DNA of 64,000 nt. It comes from Candidatus Defluviibacterium haderslevense. GTDB taxonomy: Bacteria; Bacteroidota; Bacteroidia; Chitinophagales; Saprospiraceae. The notes beneath the pieces are model-generated. The model was not told where the DNA came from and searched no databases. It saw only the letters and a list, made by a program, of their open reading frames with translations. Positions 38,532 to 48,015 of the stretch are shown one piece after another. Position 1 is the first letter of the stretch; every line of letters starts with the position of its first letter. The DNA is taken from positions 1 to 64,000 of the forward strand of contig JADJRL010000003.1 in assembly GCA_016712225.1 (NCBI GenBank), given 5' to 3'. Made by a program: the position numbers and the translations under genes.

Positions 38532-39296
38532 ATGAATGATATGATTAATCTTTTAAGAACAACTTCATCTGCAAATTACTCAAAAGAATTTGTCAGCAAT
38601 GCTTTTAAAAGAATTGGTAAACTAGGAACAATTGTAAGTATCTATTGGCCTCAATTAAGAAACGAACAATTTCCTCATTTAATAGTCAGGGCTTCAGCAT
38701 ATAATTCAAATAAAGAAGTAATTACAAAAATAGAGGGATTAAAATATCCACCACTTGAATTTAATAAAAATTATCAAAGAGCAAGTACGCCCGATGATTC
38801 AATGTTTTATTGTACTCTAAATAAAGGTCTTGATTTTACAAATTTACAACCCCAATTGGAGACTTGTTTTCGCGAAACATTTTCTGACTATATTAAATTA
38901 ATAGCTAAAAACAATTCTATTTGTTTTAGTCTTTGGAAAATTAAGCAACCGATTAGGTTATTAACTGTTTTTAAAGTTAATGATTTCAATAAAGACTTAG
39001 ATGCTTATAAAGAAATCCGTGATGCGTATCAAAAAGGTAATTATAATACTGACGACACATTAAGATCTATTACAAATGAATTTAGCGATTTATTAGCGGA
39101 TAAATTTAGTATTCCGGTGGACGAAAATACAATTGATTATAAATCTTCTGGCTTGATCAACCAACATATGATCAAAACGTATAATTACATGCATGAAGAA
39201 ATTGATGGTATAGTTTTTAAAAGTACAAAATCACCATCAAGTGACTTCAATCTTACTATTTTGCCAGATTCTTGTATACAAAATTATAATGTTTAA
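38532..39296 (+). CDS. RES-domain-like protein (possible NAD-degrading toxin fold)
   Basis: About 254 residues. The pattern YQRASTPDDSMFYCTL resembles the RES domain opening (Arg, then SMFY), with FRETFSDYIK providing the middle Glu region and EEIDGIVFKSTKSPSSDFNL the closing (DGIxYxS ... N). RES domains hydrolyse NAD+ in Res-Xre toxin systems, but no Xre antitoxin is adjacent. The ATG at 38532 is preferred over the TTG at 38487. Function is uncertain. Confidence 0.5.
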   Translation: MNDMINLLRTTSSANYSKEFVSNAFKRIGKLGTIVSIYWPQLRNEQFPHLIVRASAYNSNKEVITKIEGLKYPPLEFNKNYQRASTPDDSMFYCTLNKGLDFTNLQPQLETCFRETFSDYIKLIAKNNSICFSLWKIKQPIRLLTVFKVNDFNKDLDAYKEIRDAYQKGNYNTDDTLRSITNEFSDLLADKFSIPVDENTIDYKSSGLINQHMIKTYNYMHEEIDGIVFKSTKSPSSDFNLTILPDSCIQNYNV

Positions 39297-39549
39297 AAGT
39301 AATTTATTGCAAACTATTACAAAATAGTACTGCAGCCGGAATTTCTCAATTCCAAATCGATAGCAAATCAGGCCAGTTGATAGAAAAACAAGATTTAAAT
39401 TGGAAATTAAAAATATAATACTTCCTTTATCAATAATGCAAAACAATATTTATCTGGTTGAAATATTTTATTAATAAAATATTCTAATTTACAAACAATT
39501 TCAAGTTACATTCTTTCGGTTAAATAAATCTGTTCAAAAATCCTTTGTA

Positions 39550-41115
39550 TCAATAATTTAGCTTGTAAATGTTAAAAGCATCTCGCCCAAATATTAATTC
39601 ACCTTTTTGCTTCACTGAATCCATTAAAATTTTTTGATCTTGGTTAAAAGGTAAATGTCCATATTCGAGAACATAATTGATATTAATTCCATCAGACCCA
39701 CTGCAAATTCCAAAATTTGAATTTTTCAACTCAGTTTTAAATTCAAATGGCAACCTAACACAAAGATTTTGTTCATTTTTTCGAACTACAGGAAAATAAC
39801 CAGTACCCACTTCATAATTATCTAAGATTACTTGAGCATTATTAATACCTAAATAATTTGAAAAATGGCCATCTAACCAATTATCACTATGTCTAATTGT
39901 ATAAATCACTGAATTTGCTGGAATGATTTTTTCTGCTTCAAGGAAAAAACTAATTTTATTATTCAAGTCCTTTTGAACAACAATTTTTGAATATAATGAA
40001 ACTAGAAATGGTATATATATAATCACAAGACAGATTACAAAGAAATTTGTATCAGCCTTTGAATAGGATAACCAAATTATTATAAAAAACATTGCTATTA
40101 ATTGGAGACGCAAGGTTACATACCCTCCTCCATTTGTTTCATCAGGAAGAATAAACATGCTTAAAATAAATATAACAATCAATAGTAACCATCTTCCTTG
40201 ATCTATTTTATCTATAATTGAAATGGATTTAACATTTAATATCCATAAATAAGTGTGAATTATAAAAATAGTAAAGAAAGGTATAAATATTAATTTACTA
40301 CAAATTCTTTCAATCGGTACATAAGCCAGTAAAACTCTAAAATCTATAATAAAACTAATAATAGTTTCAAAGTCTAAAAATGTATTTTGATTAATATAAT
40401 TTTGACCTTTTGTGTAAAACATAAACAATATTAAACTGGGCATAAAAACTATAAATAGGACTAAATAGTTTTTCAAATTAGCCAACTTAAATGCGTCATT
40501 TTTTTTAATCAAATTAAATTGATTAGTAAATTCTAAAAAAGTTAATATTGCAAGAGTAATTAAAAATACTAATCCATGACTGAGAAAAAGTAAAAATATA
40601 ATAAAAGAAAAAATTATAATTCGATAAATATTATATCTAAAATTATAACTAAGATACAGATAAATTGACAAAAACATAAGACTAACTCCTAGCATGAAAT
40701 TATTCATCCCGATAGCTAATAAATAATTAAATAGTAAAATTGGGACTAAAATTATTGCCAACCGATTATTTCCTTTAGTAGACTTTATTATTCCCCAAAT
40801 TGAAAAAAGAGTTATAAAAAAAATTGATGTTATTATTAATTTTTCGCTAATAGAAGGAATGAATATGATGTCTAATATTAAGTATAATAATGTTGTTAAA
40901 TAATTTGGAGGTATAATAGGATTTATACTATATATCCCCGATAAAAAATCATTATTTGATAATAGCTTTGAAAATAAATTTGCATTGTATAAGTGGGCTG
41001 CTCCGTCGCAAGTTACGAAATAGGGATTACTAAAAATTAATATAAGGATCAAGAATACAAGTGCAATTGAAATGTATAAGTGCCTGTTAATACTTTGAAT
41101 ACTATTTAAAATCAT
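39550..41115 (-). CDS. Polytopic membrane protein, GT-C glycosyltransferase-like
   Basis: A 521-residue protein with about 11 hydrophobic helices spread over residues 12-410 and a soluble C-terminal domain. The first loop contains TCDGAAHLYNANLF, comparable to the acidic loop motif of GT-C transferases that use lipid-linked sugars. The C-terminal domain has NSVIYTIRHSDNWLDGHFSN. The acceptor is unknown. It lies 156 bases downstream of the secreted GH16 enzyme on the same strand; the two may be surface-glycan cargo. Confidence 0.5.
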   Translation of the reverse strand: MILNSIQSINRHLYISIALVFLILILIFSNPYFVTCDGAAHLYNANLFSKLLSNNDFLSGIYSINPIIPPNYLTTLLYLILDIIFIPSISEKLIITSIFFITLFSIWGIIKSTKGNNRLAIILVPILLFNYLLAIGMNNFMLGVSLMFLSIYLYLSYNFRYNIYRIIIFSFIIFLLFLSHGLVFLITLAILTFLEFTNQFNLIKKNDAFKLANLKNYLVLFIVFMPSLILFMFYTKGQNYINQNTFLDFETIISFIIDFRVLLAYVPIERICSKLIFIPFFTIFIIHTYLWILNVKSISIIDKIDQGRWLLLIVIFILSMFILPDETNGGGYVTLRLQLIAMFFIIIWLSYSKADTNFFVICLVIIYIPFLVSLYSKIVVQKDLNNKISFFLEAEKIIPANSVIYTIRHSDNWLDGHFSNYLGINNAQVILDNYEVGTGYFPVVRKNEQNLCVRLPFEFKTELKNSNFGICSGSDGININYVLEYGHLPFNQDQKILMDSVKQKGELIFGRDAFNIYKLNY

Positions 41116-41271
41116 TGATTGTCCTATTTACACATTAAATTTTATTAATATAAAAAATATTAATACTGTAAAGTTATGAATTATTTTTGACTAATTTATA
41201 AAATAATTTATGCCTATGTTTGTTAAGAAACACAATATTGATAAATTGAACTTTGAACTGATATTCAAATA

Positions 41272-44094
41272 TTAATCTAAATATAATTTCTTGTATATTA
41301 TTTCACCTGCAAGAACTATTTTTGCTATATATATGCCTTTTGGTTTATTTTCCATATTTATCTCAAAGTGATTTTTATTAACACTAAAATAATTAATTAA
41401 TTTTCCATCAAGATTATAAATAGAAATTGAATTTATATTTCCAATTGATTCAAAATTAAACAATAATGTCGATGGATTTGGATATATTATTATATTATCA
41501 AAACCAATATCTTTCTTTAAATTCCGTGTATTTATATTATTAAATGGTGCGCCGCAATGATCTGAACTATGAAAAAACACTTCTTTGCAAGTCTCAACTG
41601 AATCATTACTACATGAGTTTTTTGCTAACAAACAGATGCTATATCTTCGACCTGTGTCCAAAGCATTTGCTCCAAATCTATCAACTAATATTCTTGAAAC
41701 ATTTAAATCCCCTGAGTTAATTAAATTTCTTTGTCCTTGAGGTGGACTTGAGCCTAAAATTATTCGTTGTGTTGTGCTACCAAGCGTAGGTGGTATCGCA
41801 GCTATTTTCAATATTGTTGTATCATTACATGAAATATAGTTTGGAGCCCACATTACAAGATCACCTAAACTTACATACATATTAAAAATTCCTGTATCAG
41901 AAAACGTTGAACAATATTGTTGATGCAACATAAAGTCAGAGTTTGGATTGCAAGCATTAACATGCATAATAACCGATTCAGATACACAATTATTACTTGG
42001 GTTACATATAATTAGTGATATTCTGTATGTGCTATCACATTTGAATTTTTTACCTGTCATGTTAGTAGTATAATCAAGAATTAATTCTTGAATTACATCT
42101 AGTTCAGATTGAAAATACTTATATTGAGTATCGTTAGAAACTAATGAATCTAAATATGCATAAACTGAAGGAAAAGTTCTACTTAAAAAATCACTATATC
42201 CATGTGCTCCAAGTTCTTCAATTTTTATCGTAAAGTTTTTTGAACAAAATCTAGAAGCTGAAGCATCAATATTAAGATTACTACCAAGATTATACTGTAA
42301 GGTATTTATAGTTCCCATACCTTGTGTTGGAGATGAAGTGACGTTATTAAGTGTAAACTTACTGTCTATAACACAAGTTTCAATGTAAATTAATTTAACA
42401 TTACTATACCAACTACTGTCATGCCCTGTTGCAAGTTTAACTCTATAATATTTACCGCCTTCAAATGGTAAACCCATTGTAGAAGCAAAATTGTCCAAAT
42501 CAAAAAATTCAATATTATCAACCTCATCTTGGGTGAGCCATCTATATACTTCGGATGCTTGATTAATATTTCCAACTGAGTCAGCTTCAGCAATCGAAAC
42601 AAAATAATCAGATGAACATGTAACAGATAATGACCCATCTAAAATAATTCGTGATTTTCCATGATTATCGGATATTTCAATTGGATTTGTACACATAAAT
42701 CCATTCGAGTTATCGTTACAATTACTTATCCCATTTAATTTGAATTCTATTTTGGGTTCACATGGTGTAATTTTTAAATATTGAGTTTCAAAAATATCAG
42801 GACCACAAAAATCGTTTGTTTCGGGATCATAACTCCCCAAAGTTAATTTGTAAATAACATTATCATCGCCTCCCTGAAGATCTATAAAATCATTTAAATT
42901 GAAGTTATACATTCTGTAATCAAAGGTAGTTGGAATTTGTCTATTACATAATGTTTCAGCCATGTTACTTGTATCTCCAGGTTTAATCCATGTTTTTCCA
43001 AAATAATACCATGACGAATCAATTAACATTTCAACATAGACATATAAAAAGTGGTTAGGTAAAAAACTTTTATTGTTATCAATAATTATCTTCTGGTTGG
43101 TAATTTGATTTGGAATCGTAACTGGGGCATTTATACTTAGTCCTTTTTTACCATTTATTAAATAATCAATAATGCCATGATGATAGGAATCATCTTCTCT
43201 TTGAAAAAGCCTAATATATTCTATATTCATAGATGCTGAATCAGCATTTGGTAAATAACTAGCCTTATTTCCAATTTTCTTTGAAGGCATATATCCAGCA
43301 ATCACCCCCATTCTTTTATTTGGATTAGGAATACCACCAGGTCCTATATTAATAGTTGTCCTAACAGGTTTATTATTGATATACCACACCATTTTATTAG
43401 GCTCCCATTGGACTGCATATGTTACACTTGTACCACTAAAAGATTGCCCAGGAAGTGTATAATTCCATTTTTGAAAAATTGTATTTGCACCATTTTGGTT
43501 TGGTTTGTAATTACTTGTATGCACTACAACATCACCAATTCCCCATTCCATTATATCAATTTCATTATGAAATGTATTAGGTGTAGCATCATTAGGATCA
43601 CCATGCCCAAATAACCAAAAATGAGCGTAATAACCAGTAATACTTGGTACTGTAATTTTAGCTTCTACATAACCGTATAAAATTGTGTTTTCATCATTAC
43701 GGACAAGTTCAGATCCAATATTGCAATGTAATATTCCTCCTGAATAATGTGATGTTGCGCCATTTCCGTTTGTTCCATTATTATGCATGCAATTATAATC
43801 TACATTTGGATTATATTTACCAATTATATCAACTCCATCTTGATTTCCACAAACCCGATTTTCAGCTAATAAAACTGCTTCTTCGCCAATCAAATGACAG
43901 CCCCATCCATAATCTGACATAAATCCCTGAGCATCTAGCTCTGCATTAGTACAACCTGTAAAGTGTTCTCGAAGGAGTACCCAGTTATCTTTCTCAGATG
44001 AATTACTTGCTCCACCTGTTAGGTCAATATATTTTTTTTGACAAATTAAATTTGACGCAAGAAAAAATGCTAGAATAATAAACGAGGTTTTCAT
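41272..44094 (-). CDS. Secreted GH16-family glycanase with T9SS sorting tail
   Basis: A 940-residue secreted enzyme. The signal peptide covers residues 1-18 (SFIILAFFLASNLICQ). The GH16 domain covers about 35-300, with catalytic ExDxxE at 178-183 (HNEIDIMEWG) and flanks YVEAKITVP and AVQWEPNKMVWYINNKPV. The middle contains strand-rich, Cys-containing repeats without assignment. The last ~75 residues are a type IX secretion sorting domain (IIIYPNPST, then SISIYNLDGKLI and KGIYIAKIVL). It probably hydrolyses beta-glucans or a related polysaccharide outside the cell. It is unusual cargo for a mobilizable element. Confidence 0.82.
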   Translation of the reverse strand: MKTSFIILAFFLASNLICQKKYIDLTGGASNSSEKDNWVLLREHFTGCTNAELDAQGFMSDYGWGCHLIGEEAVLLAENRVCGNQDGVDIIGKYNPNVDYNCMHNNGTNGNGATSHYSGGILHCNIGSELVRNDENTILYGYVEAKITVPSITGYYAHFWLFGHGDPNDATPNTFHNEIDIMEWGIGDVVVHTSNYKPNQNGANTIFQKWNYTLPGQSFSGTSVTYAVQWEPNKMVWYINNKPVRTTINIGPGGIPNPNKRMGVIAGYMPSKKIGNKASYLPNADSASMNIEYIRLFQREDDSYHHGIIDYLINGKKGLSINAPVTIPNQITNQKIIIDNNKSFLPNHFLYVYVEMLIDSSWYYFGKTWIKPGDTSNMAETLCNRQIPTTFDYRMYNFNLNDFIDLQGGDDNVIYKLTLGSYDPETNDFCGPDIFETQYLKITPCEPKIEFKLNGISNCNDNSNGFMCTNPIEISDNHGKSRIILDGSLSVTCSSDYFVSIAEADSVGNINQASEVYRWLTQDEVDNIEFFDLDNFASTMGLPFEGGKYYRVKLATGHDSSWYSNVKLIYIETCVIDSKFTLNNVTSSPTQGMGTINTLQYNLGSNLNIDASASRFCSKNFTIKIEELGAHGYSDFLSRTFPSVYAYLDSLVSNDTQYKYFQSELDVIQELILDYTTNMTGKKFKCDSTYRISLIICNPSNNCVSESVIMHVNACNPNSDFMLHQQYCSTFSDTGIFNMYVSLGDLVMWAPNYISCNDTTILKIAAIPPTLGSTTQRIILGSSPPQGQRNLINSGDLNVSRILVDRFGANALDTGRRYSICLLAKNSCSNDSVETCKEVFFHSSDHCGAPFNNINTRNLKKDIGFDNIIIYPNPSTLLFNFESIGNINSISIYNLDGKLINYFSVNKNHFEINMENKPKGIYIAKIVLAGEIIYKKLYLD

Positions 44095-44333
44095 ATAGAA
44101 ATGTTTAAAATTTTGAGTAATTAAAACTTATGTTTTGTAAACCTAAGGTTTTTTTCTAAATATTACAATAAAATTAACATAAAATTAACATTTTATAAGT
44201 TTAAAATATAATTATTTATATAAATAAGCTATTTTTTTTATTTATATAAATAAAATATTATTTTTAATTACTAATGAAATATGAAAGTTTAATAATTTTC
44301 ATTAATTCAAAATGTATAAATTAGAATTTTATA

Positions 44334-44363
44334 TTGCCATTATGGCAATTTATGCCTTCTACG
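44334..44363. promoter_or_regulatory. Shared palindromic operator, site 4
   Basis: TTGCCAT-T-ATGGCAA at 44334-44348, then outer arm GCCTTCTAC at 44354-44362. It lies 65-95 bases before the RadC-like gene. The rest of 44095-44427 is A+T-rich leader without a gene. Confidence 0.7.
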
Positions 44364-44427
44364 ACAACATTCATTCATAAAATATAATGGTTTAGAAATA
44401 TTCTTTAACAATCTAAACCAGTTTAAA

Positions 44428-44907
44428 ATGAAAAATTTGAATGAATTAAGTCAACCAAAGCGTTCTTGGTTAGTTGCTGAGGTTAAAATCTCATACCACA
44501 ACCAATCCAAAGCATCCGATTATCCAAAAATCAACACTTCAACTGAAGCTGAATTAATTCTACGCCAGCATTGGAGTGATGACATGGAACTACTAGAAGA
44601 ATTTAATGCCCTATTCCTAAACAGAGCAAATGGTGTAAAAGGATTCTTTCACCTTTCTCGAGGTGGAGTCTCTAACACATATGTCGATCTCAAGATTCTT
44701 TTTTCAGCAGGCCTAAAAGCATTAGCATCTGGCATTATCCTAGCGCACAACCACCCATCAGGAAATATAAAACCCAGTAAAGCAGATCTTGAATTAACCA
44801 AAAAGGTACTAGAAGCTGGAAAACTGCTTGATATCCAAATCATTGATCATTTGATATTAATACCCAATTCTGGTTATTATTCCTTCGCCGATGAAGGCAC
44901 CCTATAG
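44428..44907 (+). CDS. RadC-like JAB-domain protein
   Basis: A 159-residue protein with the JAB/MPN metal-site motif at about residues 108-121 (IILAHNHPSGNIKPSKADLE) and an upstream glutamate region (MELLEEFNALFLNRANG). It ends in IIDHLILIPNSGYYSFADEG, the RadC pattern. Such truncated RadC proteins are common in Bacteroidota mobile elements, often near antirestriction genes. Their reaction is unresolved. It is followed 30 bases later by the ArdC-like gene. Confidence 0.85.
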   Translation: MKNLNELSQPKRSWLVAEVKISYHNQSKASDYPKINTSTEAELILRQHWSDDMELLEEFNALFLNRANGVKGFFHLSRGGVSNTYVDLKILFSAGLKALASGIILAHNHPSGNIKPSKADLELTKKVLEAGKLLDIQIIDHLILIPNSGYYSFADEGTL

Positions 44908-44937
44908 TTCTATTTCTTAACCATATAATTTAATAAA

Positions 44938-45861
44938 ATGAAAAAGGAACTAGAATCTACTAGGGGCTCTGCTATTTCTAAAAACTTTGACCTCTATAAA
45001 GAAGTGACCAACAAAATCATTTCTATGCTTGAACAAGGAGTAGCACCGTGGAGAAGAACATGGAGTACCTATGGATTGGCCAAGAACTATACAACTGGAC
45101 ATGTATATACTGGAATTAACTTCATATTGATGAACAATACTTTGAATCATATTCCATATTTCATGACATTTAATCAAGTTAGGACAATGGGAGGTAAATT
45201 GAAAAAAGGAGCAAAGGCACATAAGGTCATTTACTTCAATCTTATCTACAAGGATCAAAACAACAGAGTGGTAAACAAAGAAGAAGCAACACACCTATTT
45301 AATATAGGAGCAGAAGTTAAAGTATTAAAGTTCATTAAGTATTACAATGTCTTCAATATCTCTTATGTGGAAGGTATTGAATTTGAGATTTCAGAAATAC
45401 AGCTAAAGCCAAATGAGAAGATAGATAAATGTGAATCTATTGTAGAGCTTATGCCTAAGTGTCCTTTGATACAGCATGAGAAAAGTAATAGTGCTTTCTA
45501 TACACCTATTTTGGATATGGTTAATATGCCAAAGCTTGAACAGTTTGAAACATCGGAAGAATATTATGCTACACTTTTCCATGAACTCATCCATTCTACA
45601 GGTCATGCTACAAGATTAGCTAGAGAGGAAGTTATGAATCCTCATGTTTTTGGCACTAAAGCATACAGCAAAGAGGAGTTAGTTGCTGAAATGGGAGCTT
45701 CGTTTCTCTGTTCAAGTGTTCAGATTGACTTTGATAAAATCTTTGAAAACAATGTAGCTTATCTCTCTGGCTGGCTTAAAGTACTAAAGGTGGATAGCAA
45801 ATTTATATTTAAAGTAGCCTCAGAGGCCCAAAAAGGTGTGGATTTCATTTTAATTCGTTGA
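44938..45861 (+). CDS. ArdC-like antirestriction/ssDNA-binding protein
   Basis: A 307-residue protein with the ArdC N-terminal ssDNA-binding domain (EVTNKIISMLEQGVAPWRR, NYTTGHVYTGINF, TFNQVRTMGGKLKKGAKAHK) and a C-terminal zinc-metallopeptidase domain with HELIHSTGH near residue 219, plus YSKEELVAEMGASFL. ArdC homologues protect incoming single-stranded DNA from restriction during conjugation. Together with the RadC-like gene under operator site 4 it forms an establishment unit. Confidence 0.85.
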   Translation: MKKELESTRGSAISKNFDLYKEVTNKIISMLEQGVAPWRRTWSTYGLAKNYTTGHVYTGINFILMNNTLNHIPYFMTFNQVRTMGGKLKKGAKAHKVIYFNLIYKDQNNRVVNKEEATHLFNIGAEVKVLKFIKYYNVFNISYVEGIEFEISEIQLKPNEKIDKCESIVELMPKCPLIQHEKSNSAFYTPILDMVNMPKLEQFETSEEYYATLFHELIHSTGHATRLAREEVMNPHVFGTKAYSKEELVAEMGASFLCSSVQIDFDKIFENNVAYLSGWLKVLKVDSKFIFKVASEAQKGVDFILIR

Positions 45862-45882
45862 TTTGAGTATTGAGTCATTTGT

Positions 45883-45922
45883 AAATCCCTGCTTGGCTTT
45901 TATAGCTTTGTGGGGATTTTTT
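45883..45922 (+). terminator. Terminator after the ArdC-like gene
   Basis: Stem AAATCCC/GGGATTT with a 23-base loop that includes a small inner stem, then a T run, about 20 bases after the stop codon. Confidence 0.55.
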
Positions 45923-46158
45923 GATACAGTTTGAGAAATAATATATATAGAAACTTTGATATGAGATTGAAAATAAGTATAGTAGTTTGCTTTTAAATTC
46001 AAATAAGTTATTATATAATAGTTATAATTGTTCATTTAAATGATTTCAAATATGCTCAAATTTTTCAGAACATAAAAGATATTAGAAATTTATATATATC
46101 ATTAATAAATAATACATATATATTAGCCTAATAATCAAGTAAAAAATTAGCGAATTAC

Positions 46159-46189
46159 TTGACATTTCATAATATTTAAATTATCTTTG
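46159..46189 (+). promoter_or_regulatory. Consensus promoter 1 in the noncoding region
   Basis: TTG at 46159, a 20-base spacer, TATCTTTG at 46182-46189. It is followed by CCATACCAAACC, nearly the same as the start of the second promoter's transcript. Confidence 0.65.
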
Positions 46190-46508
46190 CCATACCAAAC
46201 CTGATTTGGCAAAAATTTAGTGGCAATATTATTAAAAGTTACTAAAAACCGAATGAGACCTCATTTCTCAAAGTAGAGTGTGAATTTAGCCTTTTAAAAA
46301 ATTATTTTAAATAAAAATGGCCCCTTAAATAAGGAGCCATTCGTACAACAGGTTACAAAAATGAAATATGTAACCAAAGGCAGAAATAGTGAATCACAAC
46401 AAAAGCAACGAGCTTAATGATCCTTTTGAAAATGATTTCACTTCTCACCTTTCTAAAGTACTTTGAAATTGCTTTCATGTTCTAAAGATTTGGTGATTCT
46501 TCAACCAA

Positions 46509-46545
46509 AATACCATTCTGTTAAGGGATGGTATTTTTTATTTCT
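46509..46545 (+). terminator. Hairpin terminator for the first noncoding transcript
   Basis: AATACCAT/ATGGTATT with an 11-base loop, followed by T-rich sequence. It could end a ~350-nt RNA from promoter 1. Confidence 0.55.
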
Positions 46546-47174
46546 TTTAAAATGCAACTATTATTTAAATAAGCGCACTTTTACTTATATTTTATACCTT
46601 AAGTTATAACAAATAACTTTTAGCCTTTCATCTTCTTGGTTTGGTAGAATTACATAGACAAACAAAACGAATTCAATTACTTCGGGGCAAGTATATTTTG
46701 AGTTAATTCATTTACACTTCTCAAATTGCTTCAGGTTCGGAAGTGCTAGTTTGAACTATGCAAAGCAAAGTTAACTTTATTTTATATAATTTTAAGTAAA
46801 TATTTAATATTTTTAAATAAAATATTTTAATCCTTATTATTAACAATAATTCAGCATTTTATATATTAAATTAATCTATAATATAAAAAAGAATTAATTC
46901 TTCAACCAAAAAATAGTTTTTTGATTCATGTCAAAATTCAATATTTCAATAAAAATCTTAATTAATAGATTTCATTTTATTCGGAATAAAAAAAACTGAG
47001 AGAAACCAATTTCTATTCTAAATTATACATATTAATTTATCTCGCCATGTAGTCAAATTACATTTTTATTTAATTGATATATCAAATTCCTAATATACTA
47101 CTAATTACAATTCAATATCTTACGTATAAATTTTAATAAACATATGTTAATCAATGCGTTATGTTAAAAATTTA

Positions 47175-47204
47175 TTGTTTATAATCGAATTTATCGTATC
47201 TTTG
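47175..47204 (+). promoter_or_regulatory. Consensus promoter 2 in the noncoding region
   Basis: TTG at 47175, a 19-base spacer, TATCTTTG at 47197-47204, followed by TCATACCCAACC. It resembles promoter 1 including the transcript start. Confidence 0.65.
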
Positions 47205-47222
47205 TCATACCCAACCAAAGTA

Positions 47223-47248
47223 AACTCTTATTCGAGAGTTAATTTTTT
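47223..47248 (+). terminator. Early hairpin with T run behind promoter 2
   Basis: AACTCT-TATTCG-AGAGTT followed by AATTTTTT, about 20 bases after the -7 element. It could be an attenuator or end a very short RNA. Confidence 0.45.
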
Positions 47249-47568
47249 ACTACACACACAAATAAATTAGCTAGGCTATGTATTGGCCTGAACGAAGTAT
47301 TACTGCTTTTGGCAGCTTATATTTTGGAATTATTTAATGGTAAATAAATTATTAAAAATTAAAATAAATATGAATAAAAAAAGCTGATCCCACCTTAACG
47401 ATGAAACCAGCATTAGAAATTTAAAATCGGGTAAAATTCTTCCAGGAACTCCCTTTTTTAAATTGACGAGGCAAATGTAATGCCTATGATGCTTATATTA
47501 TACTTTCTGCAAAGAAAAGTCAACTTTCATAAATAAAGGGTGGTCAGCATATTAATAAAACCTACAAT

Positions 47569-47982
47569 ATGCAACCAAAACCAAACCTGAGAATCTGCTC
47601 TCCTCGAGCAGTTTCTAAAACCATTATTTTCTATTATTTAAAAGGCATTTCTAGCTTTTTAACCACTTATATATTTCAATCTACAATTACAGATTACAAA
47701 TCCATGATATTACATAATATCAATTGCTATATCTCATATTGTAATTCTATATACTCATTACCACACTATAGGTCAATCCAAATACAGTTGAATATTTCCA
47801 TTAACCTAAATCTCAATTTTATGCAAAATGAAATTTACAATGATTCTGTTTTTGAAAGCAATGAAACTATTAAGTTTATTCAAATCACGAGTGATCGCCA
47901 TTTAACTTTAAACAAGCTAATTCAAAATCACTTTTGTGATAGATTGAATGAAATAAATATGAACGATAAAATGAAAATTTAA
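47569..47982 (+). CDS. Uncertain hypothetical protein ahead of the mobilization genes
   Basis: A 137-residue open frame in the same direction as, and 33 bases before, the next gene. The first half is rich in Ile, Tyr and Ser and looks low-complexity. The second half (from MQNEIYNDSVFESNETIKF) looks more protein-like. No domain is recognised; only the distal part may be real. Confidence 0.3.
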   Translation: MQPKPNLRICSPRAVSKTIIFYYLKGISSFLTTYIFQSTITDYKSMILHNINCYISYCNSIYSLPHYRSIQIQLNISINLNLNFMQNEIYNDSVFESNETIKFIQITSDRHLTLNKLIQNHFCDRLNEINMNDKMKI

Positions 47983-48015
47983 ATATTATTAAATAACCAC
48001 AAATAAATATTTTTT

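Larger units (their letters stand above)
45862..47568. other. 1.7-kb noncoding region with two promoters and hairpins
   Basis: No gene can be supported here. It holds a terminator (45883-45922), two consensus promoters with matching starts (46159-46189 and 47175-47204), hairpins at 46316-46341, 46351-46375, 46509-46545 and 47223-47248, and only very short frames (for example a 17-codon one at 46362). Such regions in mobile elements can encode small RNAs or hold replication or transfer sites. Confidence 0.55.
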
